From the NCBI GenBank assembly GCA_035527975.1, contig DATKZM010000105.1:1-64000 (forward strand): a stretch of DNA of 64,000 nucleotides. Reading direction: 5' to 3'. This document shows, in pieces, positions 8,034-17,111 of the stretch. A program made the translations under genes and the position numbers. Numbering within the stretch: position 1 is the stretch's first letter; each line of letters opens with the position of its first letter. The notes below the pieces were generated by a model. That model was not told the DNA's origin and did no database searches. It saw only the letters and a list, made by a program, of their open reading frames with translations. Source of the stretch: DATKZM01 sp035527975. GTDB taxonomy: Bacteria > Pseudomonadota > Alphaproteobacteria > JAPULJ01.

Positions 8034-9377
8034 TCAACCTTCGTCCAATTCGTTATCGAGCCGCCGCGCCAGCCACAAGGTCAGCGCGATCGCCGCGGCC
8101 AGCAGAACCAGGAAGACCAGATAGGTGCCATTGACGCCGAGCATTTTATTGCTGGCGTCGCGCAACGCGGCAATCGCGCTATTGGGCAATCCGGCGAGCC
8201 ACAGCAGGCTGAACTGCCACGCCGCGAAGGCCGGCGTGGTCACGCGTGCGATGAAGGCGACGAAGCCGATCAGGATGGCGCCCTGCGCCACCGCGCCGAT
8301 CGCAAGCGCGGTCATGAACCACGGTATCGAGGGCGCGGCCGCGATCGCTCCCAGGCCCGAAAGCGCCGCGGCGCCCGCAAGCACGAAGGTCGCGGCCAGA
8401 CCGCGGGCCGCGCCGAACCGCCAGATCAGCCAGGCGGCCGCTATGGCTCCGCCGAACTGCGCCACGCTGCGGATCGCTCCGATCCAGGTCACATGGGCGG
8501 AGTTCAGCTGGCCGGCGTTCGACTGCAGAATCTGGCTGGTATCGAGATTGGTCGCAAGATCGCCCAGCACCAGAACGGCCAGGATCGCCCAGGCGAGCCC
8601 GCCGAAACGCCGGAAGAAATCGGCGATCGGACAAATGAACGTCCCGTAGAGCCATGCCGTTACCGCCTTGCCGCCGCGCGACAGGTTCTGCTCGCCGCGG
8701 AGCAAGCCATCAAGCTCGGGCCGCTGGAAAAGCTTCGGCGATGGCGCTTCGCGCCCCGGCAACAGCCACAGCCCCAGCCAAGCCGCGGTGATGAAGACGC
8801 AGAGGACGATACTGATCGTCACGCTATCGGGCTGGCGCAGGATGACCGGCAAAAGTGCCGCCGGAACGATGGTGCCGAGATACTGCGCCGTTGCCAGCGC
8901 GCCCTGCCGGCGCCGTCCCGGCTGGGACGAGCGCAGCCCGTCGATCGTCGCCAGCAGCGCGCCCGCGACCAGCACCGCCGCCAGCATCAGCGCGATATCG
9001 AGCGGGCGCGTCGGCGCGCCGACGGGATTGCCGGCCAGCGCCATCACCAGGATCGGCACGCTCAAGGCGAGCAACAGCCCCGTCAGCAACGCCGTCCAGC
9101 CGCGCCGCCGCCCGAGGCGTTTCAGGATCGGGGGATCGAAGGCGTCGACGAAGGGCGCCAGCACGACCCGGGCCAGCCCAATGATGCCGATAACAAAGAC
9201 CGGCAGTGCCAGCATGTCCTCAACAACGCTCGACCCGGCAAGAAAGCGCAGCGCATCGAGGCTCTGCGCCGCGGGCGCACCCACCGCCATGCCGAAACAG
9301 AGGAAGGCGGCGATGCGCTGCCATGCGGCCGCGCGGCGCTCGCCTTCGCCCAGCACGGTCTCGCCTGCCTCGGTCAC
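8034..9377 (-). CDS. AmpG/PucC-like MFS transporter
   Basis: Polytopic protein of 447 aa with about twelve hydrophobic segments and an MFS loop (VVLAPFVDAFDPPILKRLGR) near residues 71-90. The layout is like AmpG and related carriers. The start is GTG at 9377, preceded by GGAGGG seven bases upstream; no in-frame ATG lies nearby. It lies downstream of the PLP enzyme (15-bp gap) and the better AmpG homologue at 10458, so the three may form one transcript. The substrate is unknown. Confidence 0.7.
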   Translation of the reverse strand: MTEAGETVLGEGERRAAAWQRIAAFLCFGMAVGAPAAQSLDALRFLAGSSVVEDMLALPVFVIGIIGLARVVLAPFVDAFDPPILKRLGRRRGWTALLTGLLLALSVPILVMALAGNPVGAPTRPLDIALMLAAVLVAGALLATIDGLRSSQPGRRRQGALATAQYLGTIVPAALLPVILRQPDSVTISIVLCVFITAAWLGLWLLPGREAPSPKLFQRPELDGLLRGEQNLSRGGKAVTAWLYGTFICPIADFFRRFGGLAWAILAVLVLGDLATNLDTSQILQSNAGQLNSAHVTWIGAIRSVAQFGGAIAAAWLIWRFGAARGLAATFVLAGAAALSGLGAIAAAPSIPWFMTALAIGAVAQGAILIGFVAFIARVTTPAFAAWQFSLLWLAGLPNSAIAALRDASNKMLGVNGTYLVFLVLLAAAIALTLWLARRLDNELDEG

Positions 9378-9392
9378 GGCGCATCCCTCCCG

Positions 9393-10391
9393 CTAGGCGG
9401 CGCTCCCCGCCAATCCCGCGCTCACATGTTCGACGAAGCCCTCGAGGTCGATATTGGCGCCCGACACGATGAGCGCGACGCGCTTGCCGGCGAGCTTGTC
9501 TTTGAGCGGGCCGAGCAGCGCCGCCGTCGAGGCCGCGCTCGCCGGCTCGGCGGCCAGCTTGCGCTCGGCGAACAACAGCGCCAGCGCCGCGCGCAGCGCG
9601 TCGTCATCGACCAGGACAATTTCCTCGACGTGATCGCGGATCAGCCCGAACGACATCGGCGCCGCGTGTGGCGCGCCAAGCGAATCGGCGATCGTGCGCA
9701 CCGCGTCGATCGCTTGCGGCTCGCCGGCGGCCAGGCTCTTGGTCAGGGTCGGCGCGCCCTCGGGCTCGACGCCATAGACAAGGCAGTCGGGCTTGATCAG
9801 CTTGACCGCGCGCGCGATGCCGGAAATGAGCCCGCCGCCGCCCACCGGCACCACAACGGCGTCGAGATCGGGGAGCTGGGCCATGAGCTCGAGGCCCACC
9901 GTCGCGGTGCCCAGAATGGTGGCGCGGCCCTCGAAGGGATGAACGAAGGTCTTTCCTTCCTCCGCCTCGATGCGTTTGACTTCCTCGAAGGCGGCGGCGA
10001 TATCGTCGCTCAGCACCACCTCGGCGCCCAGCTCGCGGCAGCGCGCAACCCGGAAGGGGTTCGCCGTCACCGGCATCACCACCTTGGCGTTGGCGTCCAG
10101 CTCGCGCGCGGCGAAGGCGACGGCGATGGCGTGGTTGCCGGCAGAGATCGCGGTGACGCCGCGCTTGCGCGCCGCCGCGTCGAGGCCGAGCAAATTGTTG
10201 AGGCTGCCGCGCGGCTTGAAGGAGCCGGCGACCTGCATGAGTTCGAGCTTCAGCCAGACCTCGGTATCGGCGCCGACCCGCGCGGCCATCTCGCGGCCGC
10301 CCCAGCGCACCACCGGGGTCTCGATGACCCAGGGCGCGATCGCATCGCGCGTCGCTTCGATGTCGGCAAGGGTGATCGGGGGCTCGCTCAT
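9393..10391 (-). CDS. Threonine/serine dehydratase-like PLP enzyme (fold type II)
   Basis: 332 aa, the short catabolic form without a C-terminal ACT domain. The PLP lysine lies in GSFKPRGSLNNLL (about residues 56-68), and the phosphate-binding glycine loop is VGGGGLISGIA. Family members deaminate threonine or serine to 2-oxo acids or racemise serine; which of these applies is not decidable here. It sits between two AmpG-like transporters on the same strand. Released 2-aminoacrylate is normally handled by RidA; a Rid homologue is encoded at 23.5 kb but lacks the expected arginine. Confidence 0.85.
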   Translation of the reverse strand: MSEPPITLADIEATRDAIAPWVIETPVVRWGGREMAARVGADTEVWLKLELMQVAGSFKPRGSLNNLLGLDAAARKRGVTAISAGNHAIAVAFAARELDANAKVVMPVTANPFRVARCRELGAEVVLSDDIAAAFEEVKRIEAEEGKTFVHPFEGRATILGTATVGLELMAQLPDLDAVVVPVGGGGLISGIARAVKLIKPDCLVYGVEPEGAPTLTKSLAAGEPQAIDAVRTIADSLGAPHAAPMSFGLIRDHVEEIVLVDDDALRAALALLFAERKLAAEPASAASTAALLGPLKDKLAGKRVALIVSGANIDLEGFVEHVSAGLAGSAA

Positions 10392-10457
10392 GGGGGCGGG
10401 GCTCGCGACAAGTGGACCAGTGGCACAGTGTAAACCAGCGCGCCCCGGCCAAGCAGC

Positions 10458-11864
10458 CTATTCGGCCGGCTTGGCCGCGACCTCGTCGGTGAGCCGCTCG
10501 GGATGGTAGCCGGGGGTGCCCTCCTTTCCGCGAAACCAGATAAAGGCGATCAGCAGGATCGAGGGGATACCCAGCGTCGACGCATAGAGGAAGAAGGTGA
10601 CCCAGTCAGTGTTGTCGACGACAACGCCCGAGAACCCGGCGACGAGCTTGCCGAGCAGGCTCATCATCGAGGTGAAAAGGGCATATTGGGTCGCCGTATA
10701 GGCACGGTTTGTGAGCGACGAGAGGTAGGCGATGAACACGGTGCCGGAAATGCCAGCAGCTATGTTGTCGGCGCTGATGGTGATCGCCAGCATCCAGATT
10801 TCCGATCCCACCACCGCCAGCACGGCGAACAGAAGATTGGTCACGGTGAGCAGGAAGGCCGAGACCAGAAGCATGGCCATGATGCCGAAGCGAAAGACCA
10901 GAACTCCGCCGAGACCGACGCCAAGCAAGGTCATAAAGAGGCCGAACCCCTTAGCTATGTTGGCGATCTCGAATTTGGTGAAGCCGATATCAACGTAGAA
11001 CGGATTGGCCATCACGCCGAGCGTGAAGTCGGATAGCCGGAAGGTGCCGATCAAGGCCAGAACGAGCACCGCCATCCAGCCGTTGCGGGCGAAAAAATCG
11101 ACGAACGGTCCGACCACGGCGCTGGAGAACCAGGCAGCGATCTTCTGGGCGTAGCCGGGCAGATGGCTGCGCCGCGCGATCTCGTCAACGATGGCCTGCT
11201 CGCGGGCGCGGGTTTCGGGATCGACCGTGTGCTCCGGCTCACGCACGATCAGTACTGTGACGACACCGATTGCCATCGAGGCCGCCAGAACAAAAAATGC
11301 GAACCGCCAGCTATGGATCGCCGCCATGTAAAGCGCGCCGGCCTGCGCCAATATTATCGACACCCGGTAGCCGTACTGATAGGCAGCCGCCATGAATCCC
11401 TGCAGATCGTCGGGCGCGGATTCGATCCGGAAGGCGTCAATGGCGATATCCTGGGTCGCGGAGGAGAACGCCACCAGCGTCGCGAAGGCGACCGTCAGCA
11501 GCAGATCTGTTCTTGGGTCGGTCGTGGCGATCCCGAGAATGCCGCCGATAATGCCGATCTGTGCGAGCAGCATCCAGCTGCGCCGCTGGCCCAGCAGTCC
11601 CGTAAGAACCGGAAGCCGCAACCGATCGACCAGCGGCGCCCAGATGAATTTGAGAGCATAGGCAAGGCCGACCCACGAGAAGAACCCGATCGCCGAGCGG
11701 CTGATGCCGATCTCGCGCAGCCAGAAGGACATGGTCGCGAGGATCAACAGCAACGGCAGGCCGGCGCTGAAGCCCAGGAACACCATGACGATGACGGGGC
11801 GTTCCGCGAACGCCGCCAGCGTCTGTCGCCAAGTCGGTCTGTCGGGTTTTTCGGCGGTGGCCAT
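10458..11864 (-). CDS. ampG: AmpG-family muropeptide permease
   Basis: Inner-membrane MFS carrier, 468 aa from the ATG at 11864 (a TTG lies one codon upstream). The N-terminus (LGFSAGLPLLLILATMSFWL, then AIGFFSWVGLAYALKFIWAP) is characteristic of AmpG, which imports GlcNAc-anhydroMurNAc peptides for cell-wall recycling. About 12-14 hydrophobic segments are visible. A loop of some 35 charged residues in the middle (VREPEHTVDPETRAREQAIV) splits the two halves. No AmpR or beta-lactamase gene is near. A NamZ-like muramidase and an LpoA-like lipoprotein elsewhere in the window fit a recycling role. Confidence 0.83.
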   Translation of the reverse strand: MATAEKPDRPTWRQTLAAFAERPVIVMVFLGFSAGLPLLLILATMSFWLREIGISRSAIGFFSWVGLAYALKFIWAPLVDRLRLPVLTGLLGQRRSWMLLAQIGIIGGILGIATTDPRTDLLLTVAFATLVAFSSATQDIAIDAFRIESAPDDLQGFMAAAYQYGYRVSIILAQAGALYMAAIHSWRFAFFVLAASMAIGVVTVLIVREPEHTVDPETRAREQAIVDEIARRSHLPGYAQKIAAWFSSAVVGPFVDFFARNGWMAVLVLALIGTFRLSDFTLGVMANPFYVDIGFTKFEIANIAKGFGLFMTLLGVGLGGVLVFRFGIMAMLLVSAFLLTVTNLLFAVLAVVGSEIWMLAITISADNIAAGISGTVFIAYLSSLTNRAYTATQYALFTSMMSLLGKLVAGFSGVVVDNTDWVTFFLYASTLGIPSILLIAFIWFRGKEGTPGYHPERLTDEVAAKPAE

Positions 11865-11990
11865 CAATGCGTATAGTCAGGCGGAGCGATTGAGCGGGGC
11901 ACCGGCCGATCTTACACCAGCGCGTTCTAAATGGGGGCTAACGTGCGGTTGCCGTCTTTCTTCGATAGGCGCTCTGTCTTTTCGATTATT

Positions 11991-12053
11991 TGTAGGGGCG
12001 GGTTTCTAACCCGTCCTCGCGGTATGGCGGGCGGGTTAGAAACCGCCCCTACA
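11991..12053. repeat. Palindromic repeat, family E (TGTAGGGGCGGGTTT)
   Basis: Left arm 11991-12013 (TGTAGGGGCGGGTTTCTAAC and onward) and right arm 12032-12053 are reverse complements with one base deleted. A single-arm relative is at 14655-14681. It lies between the divergently placed kinase 3' end and the ampG 5' end, the only structure seen in this 264-bp gap. Confidence 0.75.
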
Positions 12054-12128
12054 ATTACCTCCGGAGTTCGTCATGCCGCTTTTCCGGGAATGACGGCGAG
12101 ATTGGACAACTTGTCCTTTCGCGCCGCC

Positions 12129-13127
12129 TCAGCCGAACGCTTCCTTCACCAGCTTGTCGAGCGCGACCTCGGGCCGGGCGCCCATATGGCCGATCACCTC
12201 GCCGGCGCAGATCGCGCCGATGCGCCCCGCCGTTGCCAGCTCGTAGCCGTTGGTGAGGCCGAAGAGCACGCCCGCGGCATAAAGGTCGCCCGCGCCCGTC
12301 GTGTCGACCACGTGTTCCACCGGCACGGCGTCGACGATATGCACCTCTTCGCCCTGCACCAGAACCGAGCCCTTTTCGCTGCGGGTCAGACAAGCGATGT
12401 CGCACTTGCCGCGCACCTCCTGCAGCGCACCGTCGAAATCGGGCACATCGTAGAGCGACAGGATCTCGTCCTCATTGGCGAACAGCACGTCGATATGTCC
12501 GTCGACCAGATCGCGGAACTCGGCGCGGTGGCGGTCGACGCAGAAGGAATCCGACAGTGTCAGCGCCACCTTGCGGCCGGCGCCGTGCGCCGTCTCCGCC
12601 GCCTTGATGAAGGCGGCCTTGGCCTCGGGCGGGTCCCACAGATAGCCTTCCAGATAGGTGATCTGGGCGGCGGCCACGGTGTCTTCCTCGACTTCGTCGG
12701 GCCCCAACTCGACCGAGGCGCCAAGATAGGTCTGCATGGTGCGCTGGGCGTCGGGGGTCACGAAGATAAGACAGCGCGCGGTCGACGGGCCGTCCACCGC
12801 CGGCGCGGTCTCGAACTGCACGCCGATGGCGCGGATGTCGTGGCGGAAGACCTGGCCGAGCTGGTCGTCGCGCACCTTGCCGAAGAAGGCGCCCTTGCCG
12901 CCGAGGCTGGCGATGCCGGCCATGGTGTTGGCGGCCGAGCCGCCGGAGACCTCGATGCCGGGGCCCATCGCCGCATAAAGCGTCTCGGCCTCGGTGGCGT
13001 CGATCAGTGTCATCGCGCCCTTGGCGAGACCCTGATCCTCCAGGAAACGGTCGTCGGCATGGGCGAGCACGTCGACGATGGCATTACCGATGCCGACGAC
13101 ATCTAGGGTTGCTGGTTTGTCGGACAT
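12129..13127 (-). CDS. PfkB-family kinase, adenosine-kinase-like
   Basis: Ribokinase-fold sugar or nucleoside kinase of 332 aa. The N-terminal IGNAIVDVLAHADD and GGSAANTMAGIASLGGKGAF (substrate-side motif, about residues 58-77) and the C-terminal anion-hole motif DTTGAGDLYAAGVLFGL (catalytic Asp) are clear. The alphaproteobacterial homologues I recognise are annotated as adenosine kinases; ribokinase or fructokinase activity cannot be excluded. It is monocistronic, with a 280-bp gap to the divergent EI24 gene. Confidence 0.88.
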   Translation of the reverse strand: MSDKPATLDVVGIGNAIVDVLAHADDRFLEDQGLAKGAMTLIDATEAETLYAAMGPGIEVSGGSAANTMAGIASLGGKGAFFGKVRDDQLGQVFRHDIRAIGVQFETAPAVDGPSTARCLIFVTPDAQRTMQTYLGASVELGPDEVEEDTVAAAQITYLEGYLWDPPEAKAAFIKAAETAHGAGRKVALTLSDSFCVDRHRAEFRDLVDGHIDVLFANEDEILSLYDVPDFDGALQEVRGKCDIACLTRSEKGSVLVQGEEVHIVDAVPVEHVVDTTGAGDLYAAGVLFGLTNGYELATAGRIGAICAGEVIGHMGARPEVALDKLVKEAFG

Positions 13128-13301
13128 GGGACGTGCTGCTCCTCGATAGTACCGCGTTGAAATTACGGCGTTATGTGACTGATTCCGCTGGGGACGTTCC
13201 GGCGGCGCGCGCGAGTATAGCTATGCAGCGGGGCCAGGCAACGGCGGCGGCGCGCGGTTTAATGGCGAGCACGACCTATTGCCGCCAGGATGACCGTCTA
13301 T

Positions 13302-13322
13302 ATATATGCGCGGAGCATATAT
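13302..13322. repeat. AT-rich inverted repeat ATATATGC-5-GCATATAT
   Basis: Perfect 8-bp arms at 13302-13309 and 13315-13322 with a 5-nt spacer, strikingly AT-rich in otherwise GC-rich DNA. It lies in the divergent region between the PfkB kinase (start 13127, minus) and the EI24 gene (start 13408, plus), so it could be an operator or part of a promoter. Nothing else was recognised in the 280-bp gap. Confidence 0.5.
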
Positions 13323-13407
13323 GCACTGAACCCTGCGCGCGCGTCGGCAAACGTCCGCCCTTACTACCCTCACTTGAGCCCGCTTTCGTCGATGGAGCAT
13401 CGCCCCT

Positions 13408-14106
13408 TTGTTCAAGCATCTCGGCAAGGCCTTCGGGCAGCTCGGCGACCCGAAGATCATGGGCGTCCTGTTCATCACCCTCGGCATCGCGCTCGCGGTA
13501 ATGATCGTGCTGGTCTGGGGGACGGTCTATTTCATCAACAACACGACGTTTTTCGAGACTTGGCCGTGGAGCTGGGCAAACTGGGTATTGCGCACGCTAG
13601 GCTGGTTCGGCGCCGTCGTCGTCGCCTGGTTCCTGCTGCCGACTTTCATCACGATCATCTCGTCGATGTTCCTGGAAACGGTGAGCCGGGCGGTGGAGGC
13701 CAAGCACTATCCCGCGCTGCCGGCGCCCCGCAACCAGGCCTTCGCCACCGAGATCCTGCCCGAGCTCGTTAAGTTCACGTTGATCATACTGCTCGTAAAC
13801 TTGGTCGCGATGCCGCTCTATCTTCTGATGGCGCTCCTGCTGGGGCTCGGCTTCGTGGTTTCCTGGCTGGTCAACGGCTACCTGGTCGGCCGCGAATACA
13901 TGGAGATGGTGGCAATGCGGCGCCTGACGCCCAAGGAGGCAAAGGCGTTCCGCAAGGCCAATGGCGGCAGCGCCTTCGTGGCCGGGTTCCTGATCGCGGT
14001 GATCATGTCGGTGCCGTTCCTCAATCTCCTGAGCCCGGTGCTCGCGACCGCCTTCATGACCCACGTATTCGAGGATCTGCGCCAGCGTCCCCAACCGGCC
14101 CGATAA
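13408..14106 (+). CDS. EI24-domain (CysZ-like) membrane protein
   Basis: 232 aa with four to five strongly hydrophobic segments (about 15-40, 60-85, 115-150 and 185-210). The family resembles CysZ-type sulfate permeases, but most alphaproteobacterial members are uncharacterised. The start is TTG at 13408: GGAG lies ten bases upstream and no ATG is available before the first membrane segment. A short cytoplasmic loop REYMEMVAMRRLTPKEAKAF is typical of the family. It is followed 84 nt later by a lipoprotein gene on the same strand. Confidence 0.75.
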   Translation: MFKHLGKAFGQLGDPKIMGVLFITLGIALAVMIVLVWGTVYFINNTTFFETWPWSWANWVLRTLGWFGAVVVAWFLLPTFITIISSMFLETVSRAVEAKHYPALPAPRNQAFATEILPELVKFTLIILLVNLVAMPLYLLMALLLGLGFVVSWLVNGYLVGREYMEMVAMRRLTPKEAKAFRKANGGSAFVAGFLIAVIMSVPFLNLLSPVLATAFMTHVFEDLRQRPQPAR

Positions 14107-14190
14107 TAACGGATGGGTTGGTTTGAATAGGACGCCGGCCGCAATACGCAGACTACGCGGCGCCAGAGACGCAATAGAAAAGGAAGCAGC

Positions 14191-14634
14191 ATGCAGACAC
14201 GTTCCCTTCTCGCCGTCCTTGCCATGGCCGCCCCCTTGGCGCTGGGCGCCTGCGCCTCCGATGGCGGCGGCGGCGCAGCGGGCGGACTTGCCGGCTCGGG
14301 CGCCGGTTCGAGCTCGGGCACCGGCGGTGCGCTGGCCAGCCGCACGCCTCCGGGCAGCACGACCACCGTCACCAGCTCGCAAGGCGCGCGCAATCTGGTG
14401 GGCAAGTCGGACAGCGATATCCGCAGCTCGCTTGGCACGCCTGCCTTCCAGCGCACCGACGGCCCGGCCCAAGTCTGGCAGTATCGCGGCTCGGCCTGCA
14501 TGCTCGACGTCTTTCTGTACAAGGAGGGCGGCGGCTTTCGGGTCAAACACGCCGAGCTGCGCCGCCGCGGCGGCGCCGGTCTTTCCGACAGCGCCTGCAT
14601 GTCCGATGCGATTACGGGCCGGGCGCGAAGCTAG
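14191..14634 (+). CDS. Small outer-membrane-type lipoprotein (SmpA/BamE-like tail)
   Basis: 147 aa. A signal peptide (MQTRSLLAVLAMAAPL) ends in the lipobox LGAC at about residue 20, so the mature protein is lipidated. A low-complexity Gly/Ser linker (about 24-45) follows. The rest contains ARNLVGKSDSDIRSSLGTPA and QVWQYRGSACMLDVFLY, which resembles the SmpA/BamE-type fold where a LVG...LG.P motif precedes a W.Y strand. AAGGAAGCAGC precedes the ATG. The function is unknown; it may assist envelope assembly. Confidence 0.7.
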   Translation: MQTRSLLAVLAMAAPLALGACASDGGGGAAGGLAGSGAGSSSGTGGALASRTPPGSTTTVTSSQGARNLVGKSDSDIRSSLGTPAFQRTDGPAQVWQYRGSACMLDVFLYKEGGGFRVKHAELRRRGGAGLSDSACMSDAITGRARS

Positions 14635-14654
14635 GGCGCCTTTCGGTTCCTATT

Positions 14655-14681
14655 TGTAGGGGCGGGTTTGAAACCCGCCCG
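14655..14681. repeat. Family E repeat, single hairpin
   Basis: TGTAGGGGCGGGTTTGAAAC followed by CCGCCCG; the GGGCGGGTTT and AAACCCGCCC arms pair with almost no loop. It shares its first 15 bases with the copy at 11991. It lies 20 bp after the lipoprotein stop. Confidence 0.7.
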
Positions 14682-14733
14682 CCCTTCTCAGCACGGAGGC
14701 ATGGAAGAAGGACGCTCCGCGTCTCCTCCACCT

Positions 14734-14801
14734 CGTCATCCCCGCGAAAGCGGGGATCCAGACTTCGGTTGCCATGGATTCCCGCTTGCGCGGGAATGAC
14801 G
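14734..14801. repeat. Palindromic repeat of the CGTCATCCCCGCGAAAGCGG type
   Basis: It begins CGTCATCCCCGCGAAAGCGG at 14734 and ends GCGCGGGAATGACG at 14801, with inner hairpins CCCCGCgaaaGCGGGG and CCCGCttgcGCGGG. This element is widespread in proteobacterial genomes. It fills the 231-bp gap between the convergent lipoprotein and endonuclease III genes together with the family E copy. Confidence 0.8.
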
Positions 14802-14865
14802 GCATGGGGTTGATTGGCAGTGCAGCTCCCATCCTCTATGCCTTAATGGTTCCACCTAACCCGCA

Positions 14866-15501
14866 TCACACTGTCGTCTTCGCCTTGAAGCCGCAGAGAT
14901 CGGCGACGGGACAGGCCGGACAATCCGGCTTGCGCGCCTTGCAGACATAGCGCCCGTGCAGGATCAGCCAGTGATGCGCGTGCAGCCGGTAGCGCGCCGG
15001 CACCACCTTCAACAGCGTCTGTTCGACGGCCAGCGGTGTCTTGCCCGGCGCCAGGCTGGTGCGGTTGCCGATCCGGAAGATATGCGTGTCGACCGCGATG
15101 GTCGGCTCGCCGAAGGCGATGTTGAGCACGACATTGGCGGTTTTGCGCCCGACCCCCGGCAGCTTTTCCAAAGCCTCGCGGTCGGCCGGCACTTGGCTGG
15201 CGTGTTCGCGCACCAGGATTTCCGACAGCCCAATCACGTTCCTGGCCTTGGCGTTGAAGAGGCCGATCGTCTTGATGTGATCGCGCACCCCCGCCTCACC
15301 GAGCGTCAACATCTTCTCCGGCGTGTCGGCGATCTCGAACAGCGTCTTGGTCGCCTTGTTGACGCCGACATCGGTCGCCTGCGCCGACAGCACCACGGCG
15401 ACCAGCAGCGTGTAGGGATTGATGTAGTGAAGCTCGCCGCGGGGCTCGGGGTCGCCCGCCTCCAGGCGGCGAAAAAATTCTTCGATATCGGCCTTCTTCA
15501 T
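14866..15501 (-). CDS. nth: Endonuclease III
   Basis: Base-excision-repair DNA glycosylase/AP lyase, 211 aa from ATG 15501 (a GTG three codons upstream is the alternative). The helix-hairpin-helix and catalytic residues are visible in LPGVGRKTANVVLNIAFGEP (Lys) and AVDTHIFR (Asp). The C-terminal [4Fe-4S] motif is complete: C-X6-C-X2-C-X5-C in CKARKPDCPACPVADLC. It removes oxidised pyrimidines. It is divergent from the DUF2244 gene, 117 bp away. Confidence 0.96.
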   Translation of the reverse strand: MKKADIEEFFRRLEAGDPEPRGELHYINPYTLLVAVVLSAQATDVGVNKATKTLFEIADTPEKMLTLGEAGVRDHIKTIGLFNAKARNVIGLSEILVREHASQVPADREALEKLPGVGRKTANVVLNIAFGEPTIAVDTHIFRIGNRTSLAPGKTPLAVEQTLLKVVPARYRLHAHHWLILHGRYVCKARKPDCPACPVADLCGFKAKTTV

Positions 15502-15618
15502 CGACGACACTCTAGCGTGTTTTCGTTGCGTGCGGCACCGCGGCCGCAGCCATTATGCAGGTGGCCGATATGCGCACGGCGCTTCCGGGCATCGCGCGGG
15601 GCGCGTAAGATCGTGCCC

Positions 15619-16113
15619 ATGATGGACAACGACCCGCAAACTGCGGCCGAGGCGCCCGAGCCCTATCTCTTCGACGTCGCGCTCTACCCCCATCGCAGCC
15701 TTGGCCCGCGCGGCTTTACGATTCTGATGGCGGCGATCGGTCTCGTCGGCTTCTGCGGCGGGCTTGCCTTCCTGCTGATTGGCGCCTGGCCTGTTTTCGG
15801 CTTCTTCGGTCTCGACGTCGCGCTGATCTATTGGGCTTTCAAGGCTTCCTACCGCAGCGGCCGGGCGCACGAGATCATCCGCCTGACGCCGCGCGAGTTG
15901 ATCGTAGAGCGCGTCGCCCCCTCCGGGCGCTGCCGGCGCTGGTCGTTCCAGCCCTACTGGCTGCGCGTTGTGCTCGACGAGTTTCCCGGCCGCGCCAGCC
16001 AACTCACCTTGCGCAGCCATGGCCGCAGCCTGGCGATCGGCGCTTTCCTCTCGCCGCAGGAGCGCGACGAGATCGCGGCTGCGCTCCGCCACGCGCTCGC
16101 CAAATGCAAATGA
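15619..16113 (+). CDS. DUF2244 family membrane protein
   Basis: 164 aa from ATG 15619. Two adjacent hydrophobic segments (about residues 33-75) are followed by a soluble C-terminal half with RSGRAHEIIRLTPRELIVER and QPYWLRVVLDE, typical of DUF2244, a family found mainly in alphaproteobacteria next to nth or cytochrome genes. The function is unknown. It is followed after 19 nt by an EamA transporter in the same direction. Confidence 0.85.
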   Translation: MMDNDPQTAAEAPEPYLFDVALYPHRSLGPRGFTILMAAIGLVGFCGGLAFLLIGAWPVFGFFGLDVALIYWAFKASYRSGRAHEIIRLTPRELIVERVAPSGRCRRWSFQPYWLRVVLDEFPGRASQLTLRSHGRSLAIGAFLSPQERDEIAAALRHALAKCK

Positions 16114-16132
16114 ATTCCCCAGGGAGCGAGCG

Positions 16133-17095
16133 GTGAACGATCGTCCCGCGGCGCCGCCGGTCACGATCGCGCCCACCGGACCAAGCGCGCCGTATGTCGC
16201 GCGGGCGGCCGATTATTTGACACTGTTGCTGCTGGCGCTCATCTGGGGTTCGTCTTTTCTCTTCATCGAGTTCGGCCTGCGCTCGTTGACGCCGATCACG
16301 CTGACCGCCTCGCGGATTACGTTGGGCGCGCTCGTTCTGGTCGCTGCGGCGCGGATCATGGGCCATAAGTTTCCGCGTGACGCGCGCCATTGGCGACATT
16401 TCTTCCTGCTCGGGCTTTTCGGGCATGTCCTGCCCTTCTCGCTCATCAGTACCGGTCAGGTCCATATCGACAGCGGCCTGGCGGCAGTGCTCATCGCGAC
16501 CGTGCCGCTGCTGACGCTGCCGCTGGCCCACGCCTTCACCGACGACAAGATCAACGCGCGCAAGCTTATCGGCGTGCTGCTCGGTTTCGCAGGGATCGTG
16601 TTGCTGGTCGGCCCCGACGCGTTGGGCGGGCTCAGCGGCCATTTCTGGGGTCAGCTTATGATCGTCGGTGCGGCGCTTTGCTTTTCGATCGCGATGGTGG
16701 TCGCCCGGCGCATCCGCGACGTGCCGTCGCTGGTCGCCACGGGCGCATCGGCGGTCTGCTCCACGGTGATGATCGTGACGCTCGCCTTCATCTTTGAGAC
16801 GCCGCTGGCGCTCGAGCCGGCGCTGGTCTCGATCCTGGGCATCCTGCCGCTCGGGATCCTCTCAACGGGGCTGGCGATGCTGCTCTACTTCCGCCTCAAC
16901 GCCACCGCGGGCCCCAACTTCGTCGCCGGCAACAACTACATCGCCCCGGCTATCGGCGTGACCTGGGGGGTGCTGTTGCTGGGCGAGCCCTTTACCTGGC
17001 GCGCCGTCGCCGCATTCGCCGTGATCCTGGCCGGCATTGTCATCGCCACCGTGCGGCTGCCCGGGCGTCGGCCTGCCCCGGCGCCGGGGGAATGA
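16133..17095 (+). CDS. EamA/DMT-superfamily exporter
   Basis: 320 aa from GTG 16133, which has GGGAGCG just upstream; the open frame extends further but would overlap DUF2244. There are ten hydrophobic segments in two EamA repeats. LALIWGSSFLFIEFGLRSL at the start of repeat one and GLAMLLYFRLNATAGPNFV in repeat two are typical. It is likely a metabolite or drug exporter of the inner membrane; the substrate is unknown. It is convergent with dapB, with 16 bp between stops. Confidence 0.87.
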   Translation: MNDRPAAPPVTIAPTGPSAPYVARAADYLTLLLLALIWGSSFLFIEFGLRSLTPITLTASRITLGALVLVAAARIMGHKFPRDARHWRHFFLLGLFGHVLPFSLISTGQVHIDSGLAAVLIATVPLLTLPLAHAFTDDKINARKLIGVLLGFAGIVLLVGPDALGGLSGHFWGQLMIVGAALCFSIAMVVARRIRDVPSLVATGASAVCSTVMIVTLAFIFETPLALEPALVSILGILPLGILSTGLAMLLYFRLNATAGPNFVAGNNYIAPAIGVTWGVLLLGEPFTWRAVAAFAVILAGIVIATVRLPGRRPAPAPGE

Positions 17096-17111
17096 GCGGC
17101 GCGGCCGTCCG

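Noticed and set aside
7938..10433. 831-codon plus-strand frame opposite two transporters and the dehydratase
   Set aside because: It spans three recognised minus-strand genes and their gaps; the composition is that of a GC-rich shadow frame.
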